A stretch of DNA of 53,658 bases from Caulobacter sp. (GTDB lineage: Bacteria; Pseudomonadota; Alphaproteobacteria; Caulobacterales; Caulobacteraceae): the NCBI GenBank assembly GCA_028291055.1, contig JAQGIP010000021.1, positions 1 to 53,658 on the forward strand, in the 5' to 3' direction. Below, piece after piece: positions 7,804 through 15,701 of the stretch. A program made the position numbers and the translations under genes. Below the pieces are notes generated by a model. It ran no database searches, was not told where the DNA came from, and worked only from the letters and a program-made list of their open reading frames with translations. Within the stretch, counting starts at the first letter, position 1; each line of letters opens with the position of its first letter.

Positions 7804-8361
7804 CTACATCCCCTGCGCGCCGCGCTCGATCGAGAGCACGCCGGTGCGCGACATTTCCACCAGGCCCAAGGGCCGCATCAGCTCCACGAAGCTGTCGATC
7901 TTGGCGGGTGCGCCGGTCAGTTCGAAGACGAAGCTCTCACGCGTGGTGTCGATCACCTTGGCCCGGAAGATCTCCGAAACCCGCAATGCCTCGACCCGGT
8001 CCGTGCCCGTCCCACGCACCTTCACCAGGGCCAGCTCGCGCTCCACGCCGTTGGGATCGCGGGTGACGTCCTGCACGCTGCGCACCGACACCACCTTCTT
8101 CAGCTGGGCTTCGATCTGTTCCAGCACATGCGGCGCGCCGCGGGTGACGATGGTGATGCGGCTGGTGTGACTGCGCTTGTCGGTCTCGGCCACCGTCAGG
8201 CTTTCGATGTTGTAGCCGCGCCCGGCGAACAGGCCGACCACCCGGTGCAGCACGCCCGGCTCGTTGTCGACCAGCAGCGCGAAGGTGGCGGCGCCCTCGA
8301 CCTCGGTGGAGGGCGAAAGGTCGTAGGCGGAGGCGGGCTGAGCCGAGTCGGGAGTGGTCAT
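7804..8361 (-). CDS. ilvH: Acetolactate synthase, small regulatory subunit
   Basis: About 185 residues. The first half is an ACT domain (FALLVDNEPGVLHRVVGLFAGRGYNIESLTV, then a second strand TSRITIVTRG) that binds valine for feedback inhibition; the second half is the conserved C-terminal regulatory domain (RELALVKVRG, EIFRAKVIDTTRESFVFELTG, GLVEMSRTGVLSIERG). It activates the catalytic subunit encoded just upstream. The ilvB stop and an ATG overlap as TAATG at 8370; I prefer the ATG at 8361 because of a TGGA upstream, and the alternative adds three residues. Both subunits would be under the attenuator upstream of ilvB. Confidence 0.95.
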   Translation of the reverse strand: MTTPDSAQPASAYDLSPSTEVEGAATFALLVDNEPGVLHRVVGLFAGRGYNIESLTVAETDKRSHTSRITIVTRGAPHVLEQIEAQLKKVVSVRSVQDVTRDPNGVERELALVKVRGTGTDRVEALRVSEIFRAKVIDTTRESFVFELTGAPAKIDSFVELMRPLGLVEMSRTGVLSIERGAQGM

Positions 8362-8369
8362 GAGATCCA

Positions 8370-10172
8370 TTAAACCAGACGCCGCCCGGCTTCGTCGATG
8401 ACGGAGCCCATGTCTTCCACGTCGCCCAGGATCATCTCGTTGTGGGCCTTGCCCGAGGGGATCATCGGCAGGCAGTTCTCGTTCTTCTCCACCCGGCAAT
8501 CGACGATCACCGGCCCCGGCGCATCGATCATCGCCTGGATGGTGGCGTCCAGATCGGCGGGGTCATCGACGCGGAAGCCGGTGGCGCCGTAAGCCTCGGC
8601 CAGCTTGACGAAGTCGGGCAGGCTTTCGCTGTAGGACTGGCTGTATCGCTCGCCGTGCAGCAGCTCCTGCCACTGGCGCACCATGCCCATCCACTCGTTG
8701 TTGAGGATGAAGATCTTCACCGGCAGCCGGAACTGCACGGCGGTCGAAATCTCCTGCATGCACATCTGGATCGACGCCTCGCCGGCGATGTCGATGACCA
8801 GGCTGCCGGGATGGGCCAGCTGCACGCCGACAGCCGCCGGCAGGCCGTAACCCATCGTCCCCAGGCCGCCGGAGGTCATCCAGCGGTTGGGCTCCTGGAA
8901 GCGGTAGAACTGGGCCGCCCACATCTGGTGCTGGCCGACCTCGGTGGTGATGTAGGTGTCGCGGTCCTTGGTCAGGGCGTAGAGCCGCTCGATGGCGTGC
9001 TGCGGCTTGATGACGGTGTCGGAGCCGCGATAGCGCAGGCACTGCTTGGCCCGCCAATGGTCGATCTGGCGCCACCAATCGTCCAGCGCGGCCTTGTTCG
9101 GCTGATGGCCGGCCGACTTCCACGCGGCGATCAGGTCTTCCAGCACCGAACCGGCGTCGCCGACGATGGGCAGGTCCACACGGACGTTCTTGTTGATCGA
9201 CGAGGCGTCGATATCGATGTGGATCTTCTTGCTGCCCGGCGAGAAGGCGTCGAGGCGCCCCGTCACCCGGTCGTCGAACCGCGCGCCGATGCAGATCATC
9301 ACGTCGCAGTCGTGCATGGCGTGGTTGGCTTCATACATGCCGTGCATGCCCAGCATCCCCAGCCAGGCCGGGTCGGCCGCCGGGAAGGCGCCCAGGCCCA
9401 TCAGGGTGGAGGTCACCGGAGCCCCGGTCATGGCCGCGAACTCGCGCAGCAGTTCGGCGGCGCGGGGCCCGGCGTTGATGACGCCGCCGCCCGTGTAGAA
9501 GATCGGCCGCTTGGCGCGCGCGATCATCGCCGCGGCCTCCGCCACCTTGGCCGGATCGCCCTTGGTGCGCGGCGCATAGGCGTGGCTGAACGTCACCTCG
9601 TCGGGGCCATAGTAGTCGGCCTTGGAGAACTGCACGTCCTTGGGGATGTCGATCAGCACCGGGCCGGGGCGGCCGGTGGTGGCGATCTTGAAGGCCTCGT
9701 GGATGATGCGCGGCAGGTCGGCGGCGTTCTTCACCAGGTAGTTGTGCTTGGTGCAGGCGCGCGTGATGCCGACCGTATCGGCCTCCTGGAAGGCGTCGGT
9801 GCCGATCAGGTGGGTGGGTACCTGGCCGGTGATGACCACCAGCGGGATGGAGTCCATCAGCGCGTCGACGATGCCGGTGATGGCGTTGGTGGCGCCCGGG
9901 CCGGAGGTGACCAGCACCACGCCGGGCTTGCCGGAGCTGCGCGCATAGCCCTCGGCCGCATGGGTCGCGCCCTGCTCGTGGCGCACCAGGATGTGCTGCA
10001 GGCGCGGCTCATGGAACAGGGCGTCATAGATGGGCAGGACCGCCCCGCCCGGATAGCCGAACAGGGTGGTCACCCCCTGGTCCACGAGGGCGCGGACCAC
10101 GATCTCGGCGCCGGTCATCGAGCGGCCGGTCGTTTCGGCGGGGGCGGTTTTGGTGTTCTGCGAGGCGGTCAT
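8370..10172 (-). CDS. ilvB: Acetolactate synthase, large catalytic subunit
   Basis: A 600-residue ThDP- and FAD-dependent enzyme condensing pyruvate to 2-acetolactate or with 2-ketobutyrate to acetohydroxybutyrate, the first common step of Val, Leu and Ile synthesis. The N-terminal domain has the LFGYPGGAVLPIYDAL motif with the catalytic glutamate in VRHEQGATHAAEGYAR; the central FAD domain and a C-terminal ThDP domain follow. In the ThDP motif the usual GDG/GDA is written AGEASIQM, with Glu at the metal-binding Asp position, ending 24 residues later in ILNN. It is the first structural gene after the leader peptide and terminator, with ilvH overlapping its stop. Confidence 0.97.
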   Translation of the reverse strand: MTASQNTKTAPAETTGRSMTGAEIVVRALVDQGVTTLFGYPGGAVLPIYDALFHEPRLQHILVRHEQGATHAAEGYARSSGKPGVVLVTSGPGATNAITGIVDALMDSIPLVVITGQVPTHLIGTDAFQEADTVGITRACTKHNYLVKNAADLPRIIHEAFKIATTGRPGPVLIDIPKDVQFSKADYYGPDEVTFSHAYAPRTKGDPAKVAEAAAMIARAKRPIFYTGGGVINAGPRAAELLREFAAMTGAPVTSTLMGLGAFPAADPAWLGMLGMHGMYEANHAMHDCDVMICIGARFDDRVTGRLDAFSPGSKKIHIDIDASSINKNVRVDLPIVGDAGSVLEDLIAAWKSAGHQPNKAALDDWWRQIDHWRAKQCLRYRGSDTVIKPQHAIERLYALTKDRDTYITTEVGQHQMWAAQFYRFQEPNRWMTSGGLGTMGYGLPAAVGVQLAHPGSLVIDIAGEASIQMCMQEISTAVQFRLPVKIFILNNEWMGMVRQWQELLHGERYSQSYSESLPDFVKLAEAYGATGFRVDDPADLDATIQAMIDAPGPVIVDCRVEKNENCLPMIPSGKAHNEMILGDVEDMGSVIDEAGRRLV

Positions 10173-10210
10173 CGGATCAGTCCAGGAGGAGGGCTAGGAT
10201 GGCGGGCAAG

Positions 10211-10231
10211 AAAAAAGGCCCTCGAGGGGCC
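10211..10231 (-). terminator. Intrinsic terminator before ilvB (attenuator)
   Basis: Read on the minus strand, the hairpin GGCCCCTCGAGGGCC (five-base-pair GC arms GGCCC/GGGCC with a small loop) is followed directly by TTTTTT. It lies between the leader peptide and the ilvB start, so it can act only on transcripts heading into ilvB. The combination is the classic layout of transcription attenuation. The antiterminator is not assigned. Confidence 0.8.
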
Positions 10232-10266
10232 CTGCGCATGCGACCGGCAACGGCGTGACGAGATCG

Positions 10267-10311
10267 TCAAACCGAGGTCGGCCGCTCCATAAGTACGATC
10301 AGGCTGCGCAC
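10267..10311 (-). CDS. Putative ilv leader peptide (14 residues)
   Basis: A short GTG-started frame encodes MRSLIVLMERPTSV. Five of 14 residues are the three end-products of the pathway (Leu, Ile, Val, Leu, Val), four of them consecutive. A GGAG ribosome site lies 8 bases before the GTG. The stop is about 35 bases upstream of the terminator hairpin. Ribosome stalling at the LIVL run when branched-chain aminoacyl-tRNAs are scarce would favour readthrough into ilvB. The composition, ribosome site and position are seen; regulation is inferred. An overlapping ATG frame starting MWIWSN is less convincing. Confidence 0.72.
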   Translation of the reverse strand: MRSLIVLMERPTSV

Positions 10312-10397
10312 GAGTATTGCTCCAAATCCACATCTGAAGAGATGCCACGCTACGGGGAATCCGTCAAGGCGGGCCGTGGCGCAAGAAACGACCCTTT

Positions 10398-10880
10398 TCA
10401 GGATGTGAGGGCGCGCAGCAACAGGTCCAGCGCGCCGGCCGTGAAGGCGTCCATGTTGGCGGCGCGGTCGTTTTCGCCCGTCTCGATGGTGATGGCGACC
10501 TCCAGCGGCCCCGACAGGGCGATGCAGCTATGGCCCGCCGCGTCGCCGTAGGGATTGCCCGTGGGGCCCGAGGCGCCGGTCTCCGAAATCCCCCAGTCGG
10601 ACCCCAGGTTCTCGCGCACCGTGCGGGCCAGCAGCAGGGCATAGGGCTCGCTGGCCGAGCGCATGCCCTCCAGCGCTTCACGCGGAATGCCCATCAGCGC
10701 GGCCCGCGCCTTGGCCGTATAGACCACCGCCCCGCCCCGGTAGTAGGCGCTGGCCCCCGGCACGGCCAGCAGCGCCGCCGAGATCAGGCCTCCGGTCGAA
10801 GATTCGGCCACGGCGATGGTCTCGCCCCGGGCCTTGAGCTGCTCGGCGATGGCGGCGGCCAGGTCAGCGATGGCGGTCAT
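10398..10880 (-). CDS. pncC: CinA C-terminal-type nicotinamide-nucleotide amidase
   Basis: A 160-residue protein consisting only of the CinA C-terminal domain, the form found in PncC. It has the signature IAVAESSTGGLISAAL near residue 25, the YYRGGAVVYTAKAR segment, and WGISETGASGPTGNPYGDAAGHSCIAL in the second half. PncC deamidates nicotinamide mononucleotide to nicotinic acid mononucleotide in pyridine-nucleotide recycling. The N-terminal molybdopterin-binding-like domain of full-length CinA is absent, which is normal for the stand-alone form. It lies upstream of the ilv leader on the same strand and downstream of miaA across a palindromic element. Confidence 0.92.
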   Translation of the reverse strand: MTAIADLAAAIAEQLKARGETIAVAESSTGGLISAALLAVPGASAYYRGGAVVYTAKARAALMGIPREALEGMRSASEPYALLLARTVRENLGSDWGISETGASGPTGNPYGDAAGHSCIALSGPLEVAITIETGENDRAANMDAFTAGALDLLLRALTS

Positions 10881-10903
10881 GACAAATCCCTTCTGTGGCG
10901 CTC

Positions 10904-10991
10904 AAATAAATGGGGACATGAACCCATTTCCGGCCAAGCCCGAGCGGTAACATTGCCAGCAAACGAAAATGGGTTCGTGTCCCCATTTATT
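10904..10991. repeat. Palindromic element A with GGGGACAT core
   Basis: Arms of about 28 bases at 10904-10931 and 10964-10991 are inverted copies (AATAAATGGGGACATGAACC on the left, the reverse complement of the right arm differing only in CATG/CACG and near the inner end), separated by a loop of about 32 bases. It fills the gap between miaA and pncC. The same plan, with different arm sequence but a shared GGGACA core, recurs at 42083 and 52426. The style resembles repetitive extragenic palindromes mobilised by RAYT transposases; none is in the window. Confidence 0.8.
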
Positions 10992-11006
10992 CGTCAAGCG
11001 CGGCTG

Positions 11007-11921
11007 CTAGGTCAGCACGGCCAGCTGATCTTCAAGTGTCGCGGGCAATCGGTCCCAATCCGGCGTCTGGTTGCGCAGCCAGGTCAGCTGGCGCTTGGCG
11101 TAGTGGCGGGTCTCCTGGCGGGCCAGGGTCAGGGCGCGCTCCAGGTCGATCTCGCCCCTCAGATGGGCGGAGAATTCGCGCACGCCGACGGCCTTCATCA
11201 CCGGCAGGTTCTCGTCCAATCCGCGGGCAGTCAAAGCCGCCACCTCGTCCAGCGCGCCGGCCTCCACCATCTCACCCAGCCGCGCGTCGCATCGCGCATA
11301 GAGGCCCTCGCGCTCCGGCTCGATCACGGCGGCGCGCCAGCTGCCCTCGGGCAGGGCCGGCTTCTGGTCGTTGTGCCAGTCGGTAAGCCCGCGCCCGGTG
11401 GCGATCAGCACCTCCAGCGCGCGGATTAGCCGCTGTTTGTCGGCGGGCGCGATGCGCGCCTCGCTGACGGGGTCGCCCTTCAGCAGCCGGTCGCGCACGG
11501 CGCCCTCGCCCTCGCGGCGGTAGAAGCTGGTGGCGGTGGCGCGCGAGGCCGACGGGATCGGCGGAATCTCGGCCAGCCCCTCGGTCAGGGCCTTGAAATA
11601 GAGGCCGGTGCCGCCGACCACGATGGCGTCGCGGCCGCGCGCGGCGATGCCCTCGAGCACTTCCGTGCAGGCGCGCAGCCACTTGCCGGTCGACCAGCCG
11701 TCGGCCCCGTCCACCACCCCGAACAGGTGGTGAGGCGCGCGCGCCTCCTCCTCCGCCGAGGGCCGCGCGGTCAGCACGCGCAGGTCGGCGTAGAGCTGCA
11801 TGGAATCGGCATTGACGATTTCGCCGCCCAGCCGTTCGGCCAGGGCGAGGGCCAGGGGCGACTTGCCGCTTGCGGTGGGGCCGGTGATCAGCCAGATGCG
11901 GGGCGCCATGTTGTTCGCCAT
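11007..11921 (-). CDS. miaA: tRNA dimethylallyltransferase
   Basis: A 304-residue enzyme that transfers dimethylallyl from DMAPP to A37 of tRNAs reading codons starting with U. The P-loop GPTASGKS is near residue 14, followed by [45 protein letters not shown], and the tRNA-binding region [10 protein letters not shown] and the [16 protein letters not shown] block near the C terminus. Two start codons are possible: ATG at 11921 ([10 protein letters not shown]) or at 11909 (MAPRIW). Either overlaps the start of the divergent serB gene, whose ATG is at 11908, so the promoters must lie inside each other's coding sequence. Confidence 0.95.
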   Translation of the reverse strand: MANNMAPRIWLITGPTASGKSPLALALAERLGGEIVNADSMQLYADLRVLTARPSAEEEARAPHHLFGVVDGADGWSTGKWLRACTEVLEGIAARGRDAIVVGGTGLYFKALTEGLAEIPPIPSASRATATSFYRREGEGAVRDRLLKGDPVSEARIAPADKQRLIRALEVLIATGRGLTDWHNDQKPALPEGSWRAAVIEPEREGLYARCDARLGEMVEAGALDEVAALTARGLDENLPVMKAVGVREFSAHLRGEIDLERALTLARQETRHYAKRQLTWLRNQTPDWDRLPATLEDQLAVLT

Positions 11922-12801
11922 TACCCTTGTCAGCCCCGATACGCGGGCGTCGTCCGCCGCCATTCCGACGGTGGGGGGAGCGGTCGCAGGCGTGGGCGGC
12001 CGCGTCAAGGAGCCCCGCATCCTGGGGCCGGGCGCCGTGGACCTCCTGGTCGAGGGCGGCGAGGTCGCCGCCCTGCGCGCCGCCATCGATACGGCCCTGG
12101 CCGGCCAACCCATCGACGTCTGCGTCCAGCCCTGGGAGGGGCGCAGGAAACGCCTGCTGATCGCCGACATGGATTCCACCATCATCGGCCAGGAATGCCT
12201 GGATGAGCTGGCTGATTTCGCCGGCGTGAAGGCGGAGGTCTCGGCCATCACCGAGCGCGCCATGCGCGGCGAACTGGAATTCGAAGGCGCGCTGCGCGAG
12301 CGGGTGGCCATGCTGAAGGGCCTGCCGCTGAAGGCGCTGCAGGCCTGTTACGACGAGCGCATCACCCTCAATCCCGGCGCCAAGACCCTGGTGGCCACGA
12401 TGTCCGCCGGCGGCGCCCGCTGCGCCCTGGTTTCCGGGGGTTTTAGTTTCTTCACCAGCCGGGTGGCCAAGGCGGCCGGCTTCCACACCCAGCGGGCCAA
12501 CAGCCTGATCGAGAACGGCGGCCTCCTGGCCGGCCTGGTCGGCGAACCGATCCTGGGGCGTGAGGCCAAGCTGACGGCGCTGAAGGACAAGGCGGCGGAG
12601 CTGGCCATCGATCTTTCCCAGACCCTGGCCATCGGCGACGGCGCCAACGACCTGGCGATGATCGAAGCGGCGGGCCTGGGCGTGGCCTACCGCGCCAAGC
12701 CCGTGGTCGCGGCTCGGGCCGACGCGCGCGTGGATCACGCCGACCTGACGGCGCTGCTCTATTTCCAGGGCTATCGGGCCGACGAGTTCGCGGGCGCGTA
12801 G
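11908..12801 (+). CDS. serB: Phosphoserine phosphatase
   Basis: A 297-residue HAD-superfamily enzyme making L-serine from phosphoserine. The N-terminal 85 residues form a degenerate ACT-like domain. The catalytic motif I is [10 protein letters not shown] with the nucleophile Asp and the acid/base Asp; motif II is [10 protein letters not shown], and motif III/IV is [27 protein letters not shown]. These match SerB of alphaproteobacteria closely. The start is the ATG that gives [11 protein letters not shown]; a longer frame upstream is the antisense of miaA. The gene is convergent with the membrane protein gene at 12823; a small GGCGG-CGAGC-CCGCC hairpin lies just after its stop. Confidence 0.95.
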   Translation: MLFAITLVSPDTRASSAAIPTVGGAVAGVGGRVKEPRILGPGAVDLLVEGGEVAALRAAIDTALAGQPIDVCVQPWEGRRKRLLIADMDSTIIGQECLDELADFAGVKAEVSAITERAMRGELEFEGALRERVAMLKGLPLKALQACYDERITLNPGAKTLVATMSAGGARCALVSGGFSFFTSRVAKAAGFHTQRANSLIENGGLLAGLVGEPILGREAKLTALKDKAAELAIDLSQTLAIGDGANDLAMIEAAGLGVAYRAKPVVAARADARVDHADLTALLYFQGYRADEFAGA

Positions 12802-12822
12802 GTCCCTGGCGGCGAGCCCGCC

Positions 12823-13326
12823 TTAGCCGAGCGGGCCCAGCCGGAAATTGGTCATCTCCGCGTCGCCGTAGCTGGGCGCCGGCGCGGACCATTTCACCCG
12901 CGCCTCCTCGACCAGCCGCGCCAGGGCGTGCTTGTCCATGCCCCAGCCTGACGCCAGCCGAAGCGGCCGGCCAGAAGCCAGGGCCAGGCTGACGCCCATC
13001 TCGCGCCCGTTGTGGCTCCAGAAGCCGACGCCGCGCACCTCCCGCCAAGCCAGCCTGCGTTCGGAGAGCATCAGCCGGTAGCCGATGCCGGCGGGAGAAA
13101 GGGTCAGCCGGCCCGGCCGGATCATGCCCAGGGCGCCGAACAGGATGGTCAGGGCGCCGCCGGGGATCAGCACCCATTCGGCCGGGATCAGCCCGTCGAT
13201 CATGTAGTGGTGTTGCGGCATGTAGAAGCCGAAGGCCAGGACGGGCAGGCCGATCAAGCCTATGGCGCCCAGCATCAGCCGCGACTGCGTCAGCACGATC
13301 GGCGGCGATTGAAGGCTTCCGGTCAT
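12823..13326 (-). CDS. Membrane protein with PH-like cytoplasmic domain, unknown
   Basis: A 167-residue protein with two hydrophobic segments in the first 70 residues (LMLGAIGLIGLPVLAFGFY and WVLIPGGALTILFGALGM), then a soluble region LTLSPAGIGYRLMLSERRLAWREVRGVGFWSHNGREMGVSLALASG. That pattern resembles a bacterial PH domain attached to a membrane hairpin; the assignment is weak. The C terminus is a helix followed by a short tail. No catalytic motif is visible. It is convergent with serB. Confidence 0.7.
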   Translation of the reverse strand: MTGSLQSPPIVLTQSRLMLGAIGLIGLPVLAFGFYMPQHHYMIDGLIPAEWVLIPGGALTILFGALGMIRPGRLTLSPAGIGYRLMLSERRLAWREVRGVGFWSHNGREMGVSLALASGRPLRLASGWGMDKHALARLVEEARVKWSAPAPSYGDAEMTNFRLGPLG

Positions 13327-13412
13327 TGTCTCCCCCTGGGCGTATCAACCGGCATGGTAGCGCGGTGGCAAAGTTTCATGCATCGCTTAGCGTCGGCATA
13401 ACGGAGACGGTC

Positions 13413-13820
13413 ATGGCGGACGGCGCGGGAAGCAAGGACGACCCCTGGAAACTGACCACGCCCCCGGGCTCGTCGGCCTATGAGGCCTGGCGCGACGAGG
13501 CCTCCGATCCGCCGTCGCTGGTGGTCCAGGTCGGCAAGACCCAGCTGCGTTACGATCTGCGCTGCATCGACGATCTCGCCGCCATGCTCAAGGACCACGG
13601 CGACTGGATGGCCCTGGGCGGGACCGATGAGCAGAAGCCGGCGCCGGAGGCCACGGTCGAGGCCTGGGGCCGCGCGGCGGACAATCCGGTGGGTGGCTGG
13701 TATGGCCTGAAGAAGGGCCTGCGTGGCCGCTTCGGCGTCTATGTGCCGCCGGTGCTGGAAGCGCTGGGACTGGCCGAGGTCGAGCACGAGCCGCGCAACA
13801 ATCGCATGCGGGCGGTCTGA
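13413..13820 (+). CDS. Conserved hypothetical protein, soluble
   Basis: A 135-residue soluble protein beginning MADGAGSKDDPWKLTTPPGSS and containing YEAWRD, LVVQVGKTQLRYDLRCIDDL and a C-terminal NPVGGWYGLKKGLRGRFGVYVPPVLEALGLAEVEH. I recognise the general type as a small hypothetical widespread in alphaproteobacteria but cannot give a function. The ATG at 13413 is chosen because the following residues are the start of the conserved part; the upstream extension is promoter-like. The gene ends five bases before the stop of the convergent membrane protein gene. Confidence 0.72.
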   Translation: MADGAGSKDDPWKLTTPPGSSAYEAWRDEASDPPSLVVQVGKTQLRYDLRCIDDLAAMLKDHGDWMALGGTDEQKPAPEATVEAWGRAADNPVGGWYGLKKGLRGRFGVYVPPVLEALGLAEVEHEPRNNRMRAV

Positions 13821-13825
13821 TCACG

Positions 13826-14470
13826 CTAACTGTGCGGGCTTGTGGCCGCCGCCGCTGGCCTGTCCGGCGCCGCGGCCTCCACGCTCCAGCCGCTGACCCC
13901 GAACATGTAGGCGGTGAACAGCAGCGCCAGACCCGCCGCCTGCGCCCGACGGTCGGCCACGAAGGCGACCAGGGCATAGACGCCGAGCAGGGCGAGGGTC
14001 AGGCCGGCGTTGAAGCCCCAGAAATCCAGGGTCATGGGTAGGCGCCCGCCATGCCGCGCGGCGTAGGTCGCCAGCAGCCTTGCGAAGTCGGCCGTCGTCG
14101 CCAGGGCCAGCACGGCGAACAGGTAGCGCCGGTTGCGCTGGTAGAAGTCACCCAGGTCCAGCCCCTCGTCCGGCACATGGTCGGGCAGCACGGAGAAGGC
14201 GGCCAGCGCCGTCAGGGTCGGCACCGCCAGCAGGCCGACAACGCCGAAATAGGTGATGCGGGTGATGCCGAAGGTCAGCGTCAGGGAGAAGAATTCCGAG
14301 ACCACCAGGATGAAGACCAGCACCGCTGAAACCAGCGGCAGGACACCCCAGCGCACGCGGCGGCGCGCATCCAGCAGCCGGTGCAGGCTCTGGATCATGT
14401 CGCCCAGCCCCAGCGCCAGGACGATGGTCACGAAGGCCGACAGGTAGGAGAAGAGGTCCGATGTCTGCAT
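13826..14470 (-). CDS. Six-span membrane protein, unknown
   Basis: A 214-residue protein with about six membrane segments: LSAFVTIVLALGLGDMIQSL, VLPLVSAVLVFILVVSEFFSL, YFGVVGLLAVPTLTALAAFSVL, YLFAVLALATTADFARLL, FNAGLTLALLGVYALVAFV and AAGLALLFTAYMFGV, ending in an alanine/proline tail. The charged connector DEGLDLGDFYQRNRR lies between spans 3 and 4. No family is recognised. It is transcribed divergently from mrp with about 110 bases between. Confidence 0.72.
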   Translation of the reverse strand: MQTSDLFSYLSAFVTIVLALGLGDMIQSLHRLLDARRRVRWGVLPLVSAVLVFILVVSEFFSLTLTFGITRITYFGVVGLLAVPTLTALAAFSVLPDHVPDEGLDLGDFYQRNRRYLFAVLALATTADFARLLATYAARHGGRLPMTLDFWGFNAGLTLALLGVYALVAFVADRRAQAAGLALLFTAYMFGVSGWSVEAAAPDRPAAAATSPHS

Positions 14471-14579
14471 GCCGCCCCACGCTCCCGGGCGCCGGAATCA
14501 ACCCCTGAGGCCGCCCAAGCCCAGCATAGCCGTGCGCCCCGCGCGGATGTAAACCCTCGCCAACCCACGCGAGAAACCC

Positions 14580-15701
14580 ATGACCGCCGACACCGACACC
14601 ATCGCCCGCGACGCCGCCCTCGAGGCGCTGGACCAGGTGATCGACCCGGTGTCGGGCAAGGGCCTGTCGAGCGCCGGCCTGGTCCAGGGACTGGTGGTCC
14701 GGGGCGGCCGGGCCGGGTTCATGCTGGAGGCGCCGGCGGGTCATGCCGCAGCCTATGCGCCCGTCCGCGAGGCCGCCGAGAAGGCGCTGGCCGCGCTGCC
14801 GGGCGTGGAAAAGGCTCAGGTCGTGCTGACGGCCCAGTCGGGCGGCTCGGCCAAGGCGCGGGACATCGCCCAACCTCCGCCACGAGGTGGAAAACTGAAC
14901 GCCGACCCGCAGGGGCAGGTGGGGCCTCAGGCCGCCGCCGAACGCCCCGCCAATGTGAAACGCGTGATCGCCGTGGCCAGCGGCAAGGGCGGGGTGGGCA
15001 AGTCCACCGTGTCGGTGAACCTGGCGGTGGCCTTCGCCCGGATGGGCCTGTCGGTGGGCCTGGCCGACGCGGACATCTTCGGGCCCTCCGCGCCCAAGAT
15101 GCTGGGTATTTCCGGCCAGCCGCAGTTCGAGAACGACAAGCTGCAGCCCTTCACCGCCCACGGGGTGAAGGTGATGTCGATCGGCTTCATCGCCGAGGAC
15201 AATTCGCCGATGATCTTCCGCGGCCCGCGCGCCTCCGGGGCCGTGCGCCAGATGACCCACGGGGTGAACTGGGCCAGCGAGGCCGAGCCCATGGACATCC
15301 TGGTGATCGACCTGCCCCCCGGCACCGGCGACATCCACCTGACCGTGATCCAGAGCGTCAAGCTGGACGGGGTGGTTCTGGTCTCCACGCCTCAGGAAGT
15401 GGCGCTGATCGATGCGCGGCGCGCGGCGACCATGTTCCATAAGACCGGCACCCCGATCCTGGGCCTGATCGAGAACATGAGCTTTTTCCCCGACCCGACG
15501 ACGGGCCGGCCCATCCCCATCTTCGGAAGCGGCGGCGGCAAGACGGAGGCCGCCCGCCTGGGCGTGCCCCTGCTGGCCGAAATCCCCATCGACATCGCCT
15601 TGCGTGAAGGCGGTGACGCGGGAGCGCCGATCACCGCTCAGGGCGGCGGTGGGGCCGCCGCCGAGGCCTTCCGCTCAGCGGCCAGGAAGCTGGCGACCTA
15701 G
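14580..15701 (+). CDS. mrp: Mrp/ApbC-type P-loop ATPase, Fe-S cluster carrier
   Basis: A 373-residue protein: an N-terminal MIP18/DUF59-like domain (residues 1-80, ALEALDQVIDPVSGKGL), an alanine-rich linker, then the MinD/NBP35-type ATPase with the deviant Walker A SGKGGVGKSTVSVNLAVA, the switch DADIFGPSAPKM, and DILVIDLPPGTGDIHLT. The family ferries Fe-S clusters to apoproteins. The surface CxxC that normally follows IENMS is missing: the sequence here is IENMSFFPDPTTGRPIPIFG with no cysteine, so cluster carriage is uncertain. The stop codon overlaps that of the convergent symporter gene at a CTAG. Confidence 0.9.
   Translation: MTADTDTIARDAALEALDQVIDPVSGKGLSSAGLVQGLVVRGGRAGFMLEAPAGHAAAYAPVREAAEKALAALPGVEKAQVVLTAQSGGSAKARDIAQPPPRGGKLNADPQGQVGPQAAAERPANVKRVIAVASGKGGVGKSTVSVNLAVAFARMGLSVGLADADIFGPSAPKMLGISGQPQFENDKLQPFTAHGVKVMSIGFIAEDNSPMIFRGPRASGAVRQMTHGVNWASEAEPMDILVIDLPPGTGDIHLTVIQSVKLDGVVLVSTPQEVALIDARRAATMFHKTGTPILGLIENMSFFPDPTTGRPIPIFGSGGGKTEAARLGVPLLAEIPIDIALREGGDAGAPITAQGGGGAAAEAFRSAARKLAT

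Noticed and set aside
8442..10292. Plus-strand open frame of about 616 codons
   Set aside because: Antisense to ilvB and of shadow composition; ilvB is unambiguous.
10330..10340. ATG frame MWIWSN... as an alternative ilv leader
   Set aside because: It has no branched-chain run and runs through the terminator; the GTG frame fits better.
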